NCBI RefSeq assembly: GCF_030929495.1
Contig: NZ_JAVFWN010000002.1
Coordinates: 124,001-188,000 of the forward strand
DNA length: 64,000 nt
Reading direction: 5' to 3'
From: Nocardioides sp. LHD-245
GTDB lineage: Bacteria > Actinomycetota > Actinomycetes > Propionibacteriales > Nocardioidaceae
The notes beneath the pieces were generated by a model. It saw only the letters and a list, made by a program, of their open reading frames with translations, did no database searches and was not told where the DNA came from. Shown piece by piece: positions 25,871-34,558 of this stretch. Made by a program: the position numbers and the translations under genes. Each line of letters begins with the position of its first letter. The stretch's first letter is position 1.

Positions 25871-25884
25871 TTGAAACGTTGCAA
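25871..25884. promoter_or_regulatory. LacI-type operator before the rhamnosidase (site B)
   Basis: TTGAAACGTTGCAA has 6 of 7 matching arm pairs and a CG centre. It would cover the first transcribed bases downstream of the predicted promoter at 25889-25918. That is a classical repression position. Confidence 0.7.
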
Positions 25885-25888
25885 CAGC

Positions 25889-25918
25889 AACCTAGGAGGT
25901 ATGTGACGACGACCACAA
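25889..25918 (-). promoter_or_regulatory. Predicted sigma-70-type promoter of the rhamnosidase gene
   Basis: On the minus strand TTGTGG (-35, 25918-25913) and TAGGTT (-10, 25894-25889) are separated by 18 bases, with the expected start point near 25882 inside operator B. Confidence 0.5.
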
Positions 25919-25926
25919 GGAGGTTG

Positions 25927-25954
25927 TCCGGATCCGGCCGCGCCCGGATCCGGA
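25927..25954 (-). terminator. Hairpin terminator of the rhamnose operon
   Basis: Perfect 11-base arms TCCGGATCCGG / CCGGATCCGGA with a 6-base loop, 24 bases after the last gene of the operon and just before the rhamnosidase promoter. No U run. Confidence 0.65.
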
Positions 25955-25977
25955 GGGTCTCCCCCGAGCCGGCCCGG

Positions 25978-26214
25978 TCAGATGAGGCCGGTGCGGACGG
26001 CGTGGACGACCACCTCGATGGAGGAGTCGACGCCGAGCTCGTCCGCGACCGTGCGCAGCCGCCGGCGCACGGTCCGGTCCGACACGCCGATCCGGCGGCC
26101 GATCGCGTCGATGGTCAGCCCCCGGGCGAGCAGGCTCAGGATCTCGAGGTCGAGGCGGGTGGGCGCCCACTCCTCCTCGTGGCGATCCGTCGGCCGCTCG
26201 TGGACCACCGTCAT
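25978..26214 (-). CDS. Small LuxR-type HTH protein
   Basis: A 78-residue protein consisting almost only of a LuxR/GerE DNA-binding domain (about 18-76). The recognition region is LLARGLTIDAIGRRIGVSDRTVRRRL, quoted here in two parts: LLARGLTIDAIG and RRIGVSDRTVRRRL. It ends VVHAVRTGLI. There is no receiver or ligand-binding domain. Its ATG overlaps the rhaB stop (ATGA at 26211-26214), so it is translated as the last product of the rhamnose operon. That makes its level follow rhamnose induction. It may fine-tune the operon, the rhamnosidase or lutABC. Orphan HTH-only LuxR proteins are known in actinobacteria, but I do not recognise a named orthologue. Confidence 0.75.
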   Translation of the reverse strand: MTVVHERPTDRHEEEWAPTRLDLEILSLLARGLTIDAIGRRIGVSDRTVRRRLRTVADELGVDSSIEVVVHAVRTGLI

Positions 26215-27686
26215 CCGACACGCCGCTCGGCCGCGGCCCAGTCGGCCCCACCCCGCGGCTCGAACCTGCGGACGTCGTACGAGCGTGCGACGAGATCGCG
26301 CATCGCGGGCAGGTCGGGCAGGTCGGCACCGAGGGCGCGACCCTGGACGAGGACGTTGCCGAGCGCGGCCGCCTCGACCGGACCGGCGAGCACCGGCAGG
26401 CCGCAGGCGTCGGCGGTGAGCTGGCAGAGAACCTCGTTCTGCGAGCCGCCGCCGACGATGTGGACGACGTCGGGCGAGGTCCCGGCGAGGGTGGCGGCCG
26501 TGCGGACGTGGCGGCGGTAGGCGACGGCGAGGCTGTCGACGATGCAGCGGGTGATGGCGACCGGCGAGCGCGGGATCGTCTCGCCGGCTTCCGCGGCCAG
26601 CACGGCGATCCGCTCGGGCATCGGGTCCGCCGCCGTGCTCGGGGCGAGCAGCCGGGGATCGTTGATGTCGACCACTGTGCGCAGCGGCTCGAAGTCCGCG
26701 GCGGCCGCGACCAGCGAGCGCAGCTCGACGTCCTTGTAGCGCCGCTCGGCCCACGAGCGCAGCGACTCCGAGAGGACCCACAGCCCCATCACGTTCTTGA
26801 GGAAGCGGACCGTGCCGTCGATGCCGAGCTCATTGGTGAAGTCCGCCGACCGAGCGGCCTCGGTGAGCACCGGGGCGTCCAGCTCCAGGCCGACCAGGGA
26901 CCAGGTGCCGGAGGAGATGTAGGCGAAGTCGCCGCCGCTCGCGGGCACGCCGACCACGGCGGAGGCGGTGTCGTGCGAGCCCACCGCCACGACCGGTACG
27001 TCGGCACCGAGGCCGACCTCGCGGGCGACCTCGGGCAGCAGGGGGCCGAGCAGGGAGCCCGGGTCGCGCAGGGGCGGCAGGATCCCCCACGGGAGGCTCA
27101 GGTCGCGGCACAGGTCGACCGCCCATGCACCCGCACGGACGTCGTACAGCTGGGTGGTCGAGGCGTTGGTGCGCTCCGCACCGATGACGCCGGTGAGCCA
27201 GTAGCCGAGCAGGTCCGGCAGCAGCAGCATGGTCTCGGCGGACTCCAGCGCGGCGGTGCCGCGGGCGGCGACCAGCTGGTAGAGCGTGTTGAACGGCAGC
27301 TGCTGGATGCCGGTGGTGGCGTAGAGCGCGGATGCGCCGATCTCGGCGACCACCTTCTCGGCGACGCCGTCCGTGCGGGCGTCGCGATGGCTGAAGACCG
27401 AGCCGAGGAGCTGCCCGTCACGGTCGAGCAGTCCGTAGTCGATCGCCCAGGAGTCGATGCCGATGCCGTGCAGCGGCCCGGTCCGGGCCACCTCCCGGAT
27501 CCCGGCCAGGGTCTCGCGGTGGATGCCGAGGACGTCCCAGAACAGCGCGCCCCGGGCCCGCACCGCCCCGTTGGGGAAGCGGTGCATCTCGTTGATCTCG
27601 ACGCGCTCGGCCGTGATCCGGCCGGACATCACCCGACCCGACGTGGCACCGAGGTCGACCGCGGCGACCCGGACCGCCCCGCTCAT
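26211..27686 (-). CDS. rhaB: Rhamnulokinase (FGGY kinase)
   Basis: A 491-residue sugar kinase phosphorylating L-rhamnulose with ATP to L-rhamnulose-1-phosphate in the cytosol. FGGY/RhaB features are VAAVDLGATSGRVM (7-20), the substrate-binding HRDARTDG near 107, TGIQQLPFNTLYQL near 133, VGSHDTASAVVGVP (the catalytic Asp, near 235) and VHIVGGGSQNEVLCQLTAD near 410. It lies 21 bases after the aldolase/dehydrogenase fusion, within a continuous operon from the importer to the LuxR-type protein. Typical full length. Confidence 0.95.
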   Translation of the reverse strand: MSGAVRVAAVDLGATSGRVMSGRITAERVEINEMHRFPNGAVRARGALFWDVLGIHRETLAGIREVARTGPLHGIGIDSWAIDYGLLDRDGQLLGSVFSHRDARTDGVAEKVVAEIGASALYATTGIQQLPFNTLYQLVAARGTAALESAETMLLLPDLLGYWLTGVIGAERTNASTTQLYDVRAGAWAVDLCRDLSLPWGILPPLRDPGSLLGPLLPEVAREVGLGADVPVVAVGSHDTASAVVGVPASGGDFAYISSGTWSLVGLELDAPVLTEAARSADFTNELGIDGTVRFLKNVMGLWVLSESLRSWAERRYKDVELRSLVAAAADFEPLRTVVDINDPRLLAPSTAADPMPERIAVLAAEAGETIPRSPVAITRCIVDSLAVAYRRHVRTAATLAGTSPDVVHIVGGGSQNEVLCQLTADACGLPVLAGPVEAAALGNVLVQGRALGADLPDLPAMRDLVARSYDVRRFEPRGGADWAAAERRVG

Positions 27687-27707
27687 CGCGCCGGCCTCAT
27701 CGCGGGC

Positions 27708-29759
27708 TCATCGGAGGAAGGCGGCCGCGACCCCGGCATCGACCGGGATGTGCAGGCCGGTGGTGTGGGTCAGCTCGGGCCCGCAGAGCACGAAGACCGC
27801 GTTGGCGATGTGGTCGGGCAGCACCTCGCGCTTGAGGATCGTGCGCTGAGCGTAGAACCTGCCCAGGTCCTTCTCCTCGACGCCGTAGACCGCGGCCCGG
27901 TTGGCGCCCCAGCCGCTGGCGAAGATCCCGGAGCCCTGCACGACGCCGTCGGGGTTCACGCCGTTGACCTTGATCCCGTGCTCGCCGAGCTCGGCGGCCA
28001 GCAGGCGGACCTGGTGGGCCTGGTCGGCCTTCGCGGCGCCGTACGCGACGTTGTTGGGTCCGGCGAACACGGCGTTCTTGCTGGAGATGTAGACGATGTC
28101 GCCCCCCATCCGCTGGGCGATCATCACCTTCGCGGTGGTCTTGGCGACCAGGAACGAGCCCTTCGCCATCACGTCGTGCTGGAGGTCCCAGTCCTTCTCG
28201 GTGGTCTCCAGCAGCGACCGCGACAGCGACAGGCCGGCGTTGTTGACGACGAGGTCGACGCCGCCGAAGGCGAGCACCGCGGCGTCGACGGCGGCCTGGA
28301 CCGCGGCCCCGTCGCTGACGTCGACCTGGACGCCGACGGCGACGTCAACACCGCCCAGCTCGGCGGCCGCGGCCTGCGCCTTCTCCAGGCTGAGGTCGGC
28401 GATGACGACACAGGCACCCTCGGCAGCCAGCTTCGCCGCCGTCGCTCTGCCGATGCCCGAGGCGGCCCCGGTGACGAACGCGACCCGGGCGGCGAGCGGC
28501 TTGGGCTTCGCCATCCGCTGGAGCTTGGCCTCCTCCAGGGCCCAGTACTCGATGCGGAATTTCTCCGCCTCGTCGATCGGCGCGTACGTCGAGAGCCCCT
28601 CCGCGCCCCGCATCACGTTGATCGCGTTGACGTAGAACTCACCCGCGACCCGGGCGGTCTGCTTGTCCTTGCCGAAGCTGAACATGCCGACCCCGGGCAC
28701 CAGCACGATGAGCGGGTCCTTGCCGCGGATCGCCGGCGAGTCCGGCGTCGCGTGGCGGTCGTAGTAGCCCTGGTAGTCCTCGCGGTACGCCGCCGCGAGC
28801 TCGTGCAGGCGGGCGATGCTGTCCTCGACACTCGCGCTCGGCGGGAGGTCGAGCACGAGCGGCTTCACCTTGGTCCGCAGGAAGTGGTCGGGGCAGGACG
28901 TGCCGAGGGCGGCCAGGCGCGGGTGCTCGCTGCTCGCGAGGAACTCGAGCACCACGTCGGTGTCGGTGAAGTGGCCGACCATCCCCCTCCCGGCCAGCAC
29001 AGCGTCCGCGCTGGCGATGCCGCGGATCGTCGGGGCCAGCGCGGCGGCGCGGGCCCTGCGCTCGGCGTCCGGCAGGGCGGCGTACCCGTCGAGCCGGGGG
29101 CCGAACGGCTCCGCCTTGCTGTACTCGGCGATGTACGCCGCCGCCGTGTCGATGATCCACAGCGAGTTGGTCTCGGCCTCCTCGCTGGTGTCGCCCCACG
29201 CGGTGATGCCGTGACCGCCCAGGATGCAGCCGACCGCCTGCGGGTTCTTCTCCTTGATCTCCGCGATGTCGAGGCCGAGCTGGAAGCCCGGACGGCGCCA
29301 CGGGACCCAGACCACCCTGTCGCCGAAGATCGACGCGGTCAGCGCGGGCCCGTCCGCGGCGGTCGCGATCGCGATGCCGGAGTCGGGATGCAGGTGATCG
29401 ACGTGCGCAGCATCGACGAGGCCGTGCATCGCGGTGTCGATCGAGGGAGCCGCGCCGCCCTTGCCGTGCAGGCAGTAGTCGAAGGCCGCGACCATCTCGT
29501 CCTCGCGCTCGATGCCCGGATAGACATCGACCAGGCTGCGCATCCGGTCCATCCGGAGCACGGCGAGGCCCGACTCGGTCAGGGTGCCGAGGTCGCCGCC
29601 GGAGCCCTTCACCCAGAGCAGCTCGACCGGCTCGCCGGTGACCGGGTCGGTCCCGGCACCCTTGGCCGAGGTGTTGCCGCCCGCGTAGTTGGTGTTCTTC
29701 GGGTCGGCGCCGAGGCGGTTGGAACGCGCGATCAGCGCGGCCGCTGCGGGGTTGGTCAT
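27708..29759 (-). CDS. rhaD: Bifunctional rhamnulose-1-phosphate aldolase / lactaldehyde dehydrogenase
   Basis: A 683-residue fusion. The N-terminal class II aldolase/adducin domain (about 1-420) splits L-rhamnulose-1-phosphate into DHAP and L-lactaldehyde; visible are NYAGGNTSAKG (24-34), the zinc-binding HVDHLHPDS region (about 118-126) and GCILGGHGITAWG. The C-terminal short-chain dehydrogenase domain (about 425-683) has VTGAASGIGRATAAKL, NNAG and the catalytic YGAAK, and is expected to oxidise lactaldehyde to L-lactate with NAD. This fused RhaD/RhaE architecture is known from Bacillus and actinobacteria. ATG at 29759. Its lactate product would feed lutABC at 17137-19996. Confidence 0.94.
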   Translation of the reverse strand: MTNPAAAALIARSNRLGADPKNTNYAGGNTSAKGAGTDPVTGEPVELLWVKGSGGDLGTLTESGLAVLRMDRMRSLVDVYPGIEREDEMVAAFDYCLHGKGGAAPSIDTAMHGLVDAAHVDHLHPDSGIAIATAADGPALTASIFGDRVVWVPWRRPGFQLGLDIAEIKEKNPQAVGCILGGHGITAWGDTSEEAETNSLWIIDTAAAYIAEYSKAEPFGPRLDGYAALPDAERRARAAALAPTIRGIASADAVLAGRGMVGHFTDTDVVLEFLASSEHPRLAALGTSCPDHFLRTKVKPLVLDLPPSASVEDSIARLHELAAAYREDYQGYYDRHATPDSPAIRGKDPLIVLVPGVGMFSFGKDKQTARVAGEFYVNAINVMRGAEGLSTYAPIDEAEKFRIEYWALEEAKLQRMAKPKPLAARVAFVTGAASGIGRATAAKLAAEGACVVIADLSLEKAQAAAAELGGVDVAVGVQVDVSDGAAVQAAVDAAVLAFGGVDLVVNNAGLSLSRSLLETTEKDWDLQHDVMAKGSFLVAKTTAKVMIAQRMGGDIVYISSKNAVFAGPNNVAYGAAKADQAHQVRLLAAELGEHGIKVNGVNPDGVVQGSGIFASGWGANRAAVYGVEEKDLGRFYAQRTILKREVLPDHIANAVFVLCGPELTHTTGLHIPVDAGVAAAFLR

Positions 29760-29794
29760 GGTGCCCTTCGTTCGGGTGAGTTCGGGTGAGCGGG

Positions 29795-30982
29795 TCAGGT
29801 CCAGGACAGCTGGGTGCCGCCGACGCGGTCGGCCTCGATCGCGGCCTGGTAGCCGGACTCGGCGTACGCCCGCATCGGGTCGCCCGGCAGACCGCGCTCC
29901 TCGCGCCAGGCGGCGAGGTCGGCGCGCACGTCGGTGTAGAACGCGTCCATCAGCACGCCGTGCGCGTCGAGCACGTCGCCGGCGGCCTGCGCGGCGGCCA
30001 GGGCGTCCCGGTCGACGAGCAGCGCACGGGCGGTCATCTCCTGCACGTTGAGGACCGACCGGATCTGGCCGGGAATCTTGTCCTCGACGTTGTGGCACTG
30101 ATCGAGCATGAAGGCGACGTCGCTGTGACCGTCGGGGTTGGCCGGGCCGTAGCCGCCGCCGCGGACCACCTCGAAGAGGATCCGGAACAGCTGGAACGGG
30201 TCCGCCGCCCCGACGATCAGGTCGTCGTCGGCGTAGAAGCGGGAGTTGAAGTCGAAGGAGCCGAGCTTCCCGAGCCGCAGCAGCTGCATCACGATGAACT
30301 CGATGTTGGTGCCCGGCGCGTGATGACCGGTGTCCAGGCAGACGACGGCACGCTCGCCGAGCGCGGTCACCTGGGCGTACGACGTACCCCAGTCCGGGAC
30401 GTCGGTGTGGTAGAACGCCGGCTCGAAGAGCTTGTACTCGAGCACCAGCCGCTGGTCGTCGCCGAGGCGGTCGTAGATCGCGGCCAGCGACTCCGCCAGC
30501 CGGTCCTGACGGGCGCGGAGGTCGGCCTGGCCCGGATAGTTGCTGCCGTCGGCGAGCCAGATCTTCAGGTCGCGCGATCCGGTCGCGTCCATCACGTCGA
30601 TGCACTCGAGGTGGTGGTCGATCGCCTTCTGACGGATCTTCGGGTCGACGTGCACGAGCGAGCCGAGCTTGTAGTCGTCGTCCTGGAAGGTGTTGGAGTT
30701 GATCGTGCCGAGGCTCACGCCCTGCTCCTCGGCGTAGGCCGCGAGCGCGGCGTAGTCGTCGACGCGGTCCCACGGGATGTGCAGCGCGACCTTCGGCGCC
30801 AGCCCGGTGAGCCGGTGCACGGTCGCCGCGTCCGCGATCTTCTCCTCGACGCTGCGCGGGGTCCCCGCGCTGCCGAAGACCTTGAAGCGGGTGCCGGAGT
30901 TGCCGAACGCCCAGGAGGGAAGCTCGATGGCCTGGCCCTCGAGCTGGGCGGCGATGGCGGCGAAGCCACCTTGAGTGGTCAT
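29795..30982 (-). CDS. rhaI: L-rhamnose isomerase (RhaI type)
   Basis: A 395-residue TIM-barrel isomerase interconverting L-rhamnose and L-rhamnulose, of the Pseudomonas stutzeri/RhaI type rather than the E. coli RhaA type. Metal and substrate regions seen are ALHIPWD (66-72), LEYKLFEPAFYHTDVPDWG (about 181-199), VCLDTGHHAPGTNIE (about 213-227) and FDFNSRFYADDDLIVGA (about 243-259). These contain the His, Glu and Asp ligands of the divalent-metal pair. It overlaps the mutarotase stop by four bases. Length is typical for the family. Confidence 0.95.
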   Translation of the reverse strand: MTTQGGFAAIAAQLEGQAIELPSWAFGNSGTRFKVFGSAGTPRSVEEKIADAATVHRLTGLAPKVALHIPWDRVDDYAALAAYAEEQGVSLGTINSNTFQDDDYKLGSLVHVDPKIRQKAIDHHLECIDVMDATGSRDLKIWLADGSNYPGQADLRARQDRLAESLAAIYDRLGDDQRLVLEYKLFEPAFYHTDVPDWGTSYAQVTALGERAVVCLDTGHHAPGTNIEFIVMQLLRLGKLGSFDFNSRFYADDDLIVGAADPFQLFRILFEVVRGGGYGPANPDGHSDVAFMLDQCHNVEDKIPGQIRSVLNVQEMTARALLVDRDALAAAQAAGDVLDAHGVLMDAFYTDVRADLAAWREERGLPGDPMRAYAESGYQAAIEADRVGGTQLSWT

Positions 30983-31350
30983 GATCGGTTGCCTTCGGTG
31001 AGATCGGGTCGGCGGGTGTGCTGGGCGAGCTGCTCGTCGAGGTTGAAGACCTCGCGCAGCAGCACGAAGCCCTCGTCCGGAGCGCCCTCGAGTTGGGTGA
31101 AGTACGGCGCCATCTCGGCCTGCCAGCGGGCGTTGACGTCCGTGGCGGCCATGGCGGCCTGGGCTGCGGTCAGGTCGTCGGCCTCGACGTACCCGATCAG
31201 CAGCCCGTCGTCCCGCAGGAACAGGGAGTAGTCGCGCCAGCCGGCCGCGGCGAGTGCGGCGAGCATGTCCGGCCAGACGGCACGGTGGCGCTCGGCGTAC
31301 TCCTCCGTCCGGTCAGGACGGACCTGGAGGCTGAAGCAGTAGCGGGGCAT
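30979..31350 (-). CDS. rhaM: L-rhamnose mutarotase
   Basis: A 123-residue enzyme interconverting the alpha and beta anomers of L-rhamnose so that the isomerase receives its preferred form. It starts MPRYCFSLQVRPDRTEEYAE, with the conserved HRAVWPDM (23-30), GWRDYSLFLR (37-46) and the acidic and aromatic residues of the ferredoxin-like dimer. The extended tail (VFNLDEQLAQHTRRPDL) is a little longer than E. coli RhaM (104 residues). ATG 31350 follows GGAGGGAA. Also called rhaU in rhizobia. Confidence 0.92.
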   Translation of the reverse strand: MPRYCFSLQVRPDRTEEYAERHRAVWPDMLAALAAAGWRDYSLFLRDDGLLIGYVEADDLTAAQAAMAATDVNARWQAEMAPYFTQLEGAPDEGFVLLREVFNLDEQLAQHTRRPDLTEGNRS

Positions 31351-31401
31351 GGTTGTTCCCTCCTCCCTGTTCCTGCGGATCGAGCTGGTGAGCGGTCGGG
31401 C

Positions 31402-32436
31402 TCAGAAGTGGAACTCGTCGATGTTCTCGGCGTTGAAGCGGAACGGGTCGCCGAGCAGCACGGTGCTGTCCGCGCCGACGGTGAACTCGCCCAGGTCGCC
31501 GGCCTCGAAGGTGTCGCCCTCGGCGCCGGTGATGTCGCCGTCGGCGAGCGCCTTGCCGGCGTACGCCGAGAGGTAGCCGAGCTCCTCGGGGTTCCACAGC
31601 GCGAACTCGGTGACGGTGCCGTCCTTGACGTAGTCGCGCATCTGGTCCGGCGTGCCGAGACCGGTCAGCGCGACCTTGCCCTTCGAGGCGGACGTCGACA
31701 GGTAGCGCGCGGCCGCGGAGATGCCGACGGTCGTCGGCGAGACGATCCCCTTGAGGTTCGGGTGGTCGGCGAGCAGCGCCGCGGTCTTGTCGAACGACGT
31801 CTGGTCGTCGTCGTCGCCGTAGACGGTGTCGACGAGCTTGATGTTCGGGTGGTTCGCCGCCAGGTCCTCCTCGATGAGGTCGATCCACGCGTTCTGGTTG
31901 GTGGCGTTCGCCGCCGCCGAGAGGATCGCGATCTCGCCCGCGTCGCCGATCTGCTCGGCGATCATGTCGACCTGGACCTTCGCGATGCCCTCCGCGGTGG
32001 CCTGGTTGATGAACAGGTCGCGGCACTCGGGGTCGGTGTCGGAGTCGAACGTGACGACCTTGGTGCCGGCGTCGCGGGCGGCGTTGAGCGAGTCGCACAG
32101 CGCGGTCGGGTCGTTGGCCGAGACGATCAGCGCGTTGACGCCCTGCGCGGCGGCCGTGTCGATGTAGGACACCTGGGCGTCCGGGCCGGCGGTGTCGGGA
32201 CCGACCTCGGCGAAGGTGCCGCCGAACTCCTCGACGGCCTTCTTGCCACCGGCGTCGCTGGTCTCGAAGTAGGGATTGCCGAGGTTCTTCGGCAAGAAGG
32301 TGACGGTCGTCTTGTCACCGCCGCCCCCGCCTCCGTCCGAGCCACCGTCGTCGTCGCTGCCGCAGGCGGCCAGGCCCAGCGTGGCGACCAGCGCCAGTGC
32401 TGCACCGGCAGCGAACCGCTTGGAGTTGATCCTCAT
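31402..32436 (-). CDS. rhaS: Rhamnose ABC transporter substrate-binding lipoprotein
   Basis: A 344-residue periplasmic-type sugar-binding protein. The lipobox LAAC places the lipidated Cys at residue 25, followed by a flexible Asp/Gly/Ser-rich linker and a Peripla_BP_4 fold (VTFLPKNLGNPYFETSDAG, IVSANDPTALCDSLNAAR, VTFDSDTDPECRDLFINQ). The family matches RhaS of the rhizobial RhaSTPQ system. It is the fourth importer gene and overlaps the rhaQ stop by four bases. The start at 32436 is set by that ATGA overlap. Anchored to the outer face of the membrane. Confidence 0.93.
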   Translation of the reverse strand: MRINSKRFAAGAALALVATLGLAACGSDDDGGSDGGGGGGDKTTVTFLPKNLGNPYFETSDAGGKKAVEEFGGTFAEVGPDTAGPDAQVSYIDTAAAQGVNALIVSANDPTALCDSLNAARDAGTKVVTFDSDTDPECRDLFINQATAEGIAKVQVDMIAEQIGDAGEIAILSAAANATNQNAWIDLIEEDLAANHPNIKLVDTVYGDDDDQTSFDKTAALLADHPNLKGIVSPTTVGISAAARYLSTSASKGKVALTGLGTPDQMRDYVKDGTVTEFALWNPEELGYLSAYAGKALADGDITGAEGDTFEAGDLGEFTVGADSTVLLGDPFRFNAENIDEFHF

Positions 32437-33530
32437 TGAGCTACCTTTCGGGTGTGGTCGCCGTTGACCGGCGTCTTCGACGTGACCTCGGGGGTCACGG
32501 CCCGCCGCGGAAGCAGAGCCCGGATGCGCGGCAGGAAGTTGGAGGCGATCACCGAACCGACGAGCAGCAGGCCGATGATGATCTGGATGACCTCGGAGCC
32601 CTGCCCGTCGAGCTGCAGCGCCGAGTTGAGGACGGCGATGAGGAGCACGCCGGCGATCACACCGTGCAGCGCGCCGCGGCCGCCGAAGATGGACACCCCG
32701 CCGAGGAGGACGCCGGCGATCACCTTGAGCTCGAAGCCCGCGCCGGTGTCGGTGGCGACGGAGTTGGACTTGAGGGCGACGTACACGCCGGCGAGGGCGG
32801 CCACGGCACCGCTGAGCGTGAACAGGATCAGCTTGGTGCGGGCGACGTTGACGCCGGAGAAGTGGGCCGCCTCGTCGCTGAGCCCGATCTCGAAGACGCT
32901 GCGGCCGAAGCTGGTGAAGTGCAGCAGCAGCCCGAAGAGCACCGCCAGCACGATGATCGGGATGATGATGTTGGGGTACTGCGTGTCGCCGATCCGCTCG
33001 GTCGGCCAGGTGCGCAGCGCGCCGGGGAAGCCGGAGATCCGCTTGTCCTGGATCAGGCCCTCGGCAAGGCCGCGGTAGAGCGCCAGGCTGCCGATGGTGA
33101 CCGCCAGGGAGGGCAGGCCGACGTAGGCGACGAAGAAGCCGTTGAGGGCTCCGAGCAGCGCGCCGACGACGATCGCGACCACCGCCGCGGACGGCACGGA
33201 GAGGTCGTGGTCCACCACGAGGACGCCGGTGATCGCGGCGCTGGCGCCGAGGGTGCTGGCCACCGACAGGTCGATCTCGCCGGTGACGATGATCAGCGTC
33301 ATCGGCAGCGCCATCAACAGGATGGGCGCGTACTCCTTGAGCAGGTTGTAGATGGTCAGCGGGCCGTCGAAGTACTGCACGTTGCCCAGGGCGTAGACGA
33401 ACACCACGACCAGGGCCGCGATCACCGCGGCCTCCCGGTTGAGCAGCAGGCGGGCGAGCAGGCTGCGGGAGTACGCCGCGTAGGTGCGGCTCTCCGCTGC
33501 CGCGGGTGCGACAGGCGTTGCGGTGCTCAT
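32433..33530 (-). CDS. rhaQ: Rhamnose ABC transporter permease
   Basis: A 365-residue inner-membrane permease of the BPD_transp_2 (ribose-type) family with about 9-10 membrane segments. Conserved parts are IIVTGEIDLSVAS (about 81-93), GLPSLAVTIGSLALYRGLAEG and GGVSIFGGRGALHG near 290. A hydrophilic C-terminal tail ends DHTRKVAQ. It pairs with the second permease rhaP to form the channel. The 4-base overlaps with both neighbours point to balanced translation of the importer subunits. Confidence 0.92.
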   Translation of the reverse strand: MSTATPVAPAAAESRTYAAYSRSLLARLLLNREAAVIAALVVVFVYALGNVQYFDGPLTIYNLLKEYAPILLMALPMTLIIVTGEIDLSVASTLGASAAITGVLVVDHDLSVPSAAVVAIVVGALLGALNGFFVAYVGLPSLAVTIGSLALYRGLAEGLIQDKRISGFPGALRTWPTERIGDTQYPNIIIPIIVLAVLFGLLLHFTSFGRSVFEIGLSDEAAHFSGVNVARTKLILFTLSGAVAALAGVYVALKSNSVATDTGAGFELKVIAGVLLGGVSIFGGRGALHGVIAGVLLIAVLNSALQLDGQGSEVIQIIIGLLLVGSVIASNFLPRIRALLPRRAVTPEVTSKTPVNGDHTRKVAQ

Positions 33531-34558
33531 GCGTGGTCCCTCGCTTCCACGAGCTGGTGGGTGCGGCGGATGCTGAGCACCCGGTCCAGGACGATCGAGC
33601 CGATGATGAGAGCGCCGACCACCGCGCCCTGCCAGAACTCGCTGATGCCGAGGATCGGGAGCGCCCGGTTGATGGTGACCAGCAGGAACGCGCCGATGGC
33701 CGCGCCCCAGACGGTGCCGCTGCCGCCGAAGATCGCCACCCCGCCGATGACCACGGCGGCGACCGCCTGGAGCTCGATGCCGCTGCCGGTGCCGGAGAAG
33801 GCCGTGGCGTACCGGGCGGCGGAGAAGACGCCTGCCAGACCGGCCAGGGCACCGCAGAGCACGAAGGCGCCGAGCACCCGACGCCCGGTCGGTAGGCCGT
33901 AGAGGTCGGCGGCATCGGGGTCGGAGCCGATCGCGTACAGCTCCCGTCCGCCACGCGCCGTGTGGAGGTAGTAGCCGACGGCGGCCACCACGACGAGCGC
34001 GATGATGGTGAGCACCGGGATCGTCAGCACCTGCTGGGTGCCGAGCTTCTCGAAGTGTGCGGGGTAGTCCTGGGCGTTCATCCGGTCGCTGCCGACCTCG
34101 CGGGTCAGCGCGCCGCGCAGGACGTACATGGTGCCCAGCGTGATCACCAGGGCCGGCACCTTGAAGAGGGTGACGAGCACGCCGTTGATCGCGCCGATCA
34201 CGGCCCCGACGGCGAGGCCGGCGAGGAACACCACGATCACGGAGATGTCGGGATTCGCGACGAAGATCTTGCCGGTGACGTAGGCCGTGATGCCGAGCGT
34301 GGAGCCCACCGAGAGATCGACGTTGCGGGTCACCACCACGACCATCTGACCGACCGCGAGCAGCAGCAGGATCGACGGCGCCAGCAGGGTGTCGCGCCAG
34401 CCGTCCGCGCTCAGCACGAACGAGCTGCGCCGCGCGGTGGCGAGCAGGATGATCAGGCCGAGCACGATCACGATCGCCAGCTCGCGCGAGCGCAGCACGG
34501 TGTGCAGCGCGCGGGTCGCCGGGCTCTCCTGCGACGGGGCCAGGGTGGACGTGCTCAT
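33527..34558 (-). CDS. rhaP: Rhamnose ABC transporter permease
   Basis: A 343-residue membrane permease, paralogous to the neighbouring rhaQ. The family motifs VVVVTRNVDLSVGSTLG (about 80-96), KVPALVITLGTMYVLRGAL and GGVAIFGGSGTVWGAAIG are present, with around ten hydrophobic segments. The start ATG at 34558 overlaps the ATPase stop in an ATGA junction. Together with rhaQ, rhaS and rhaT it forms a complete high-affinity sugar importer. Confidence 0.92.
   Translation of the reverse strand: MSTSTLAPSQESPATRALHTVLRSRELAIVIVLGLIILLATARRSSFVLSADGWRDTLLAPSILLLLAVGQMVVVVTRNVDLSVGSTLGITAYVTGKIFVANPDISVIVVFLAGLAVGAVIGAINGVLVTLFKVPALVITLGTMYVLRGALTREVGSDRMNAQDYPAHFEKLGTQQVLTIPVLTIIALVVVAAVGYYLHTARGGRELYAIGSDPDAADLYGLPTGRRVLGAFVLCGALAGLAGVFSAARYATAFSGTGSGIELQAVAAVVIGGVAIFGGSGTVWGAAIGAFLLVTINRALPILGISEFWQGAVVGALIIGSIVLDRVLSIRRTHQLVEARDHA

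Noticed and set aside
20154..25874. A 1906-codon plus-strand frame opposite the rhamnosidase
   Set aside because: The minus strand carries clear GH78 motifs, signal peptide and ribosome site. The plus frame is low-complexity Gly/Arg/Val/Asp-rich and explained by third-position GC bias.
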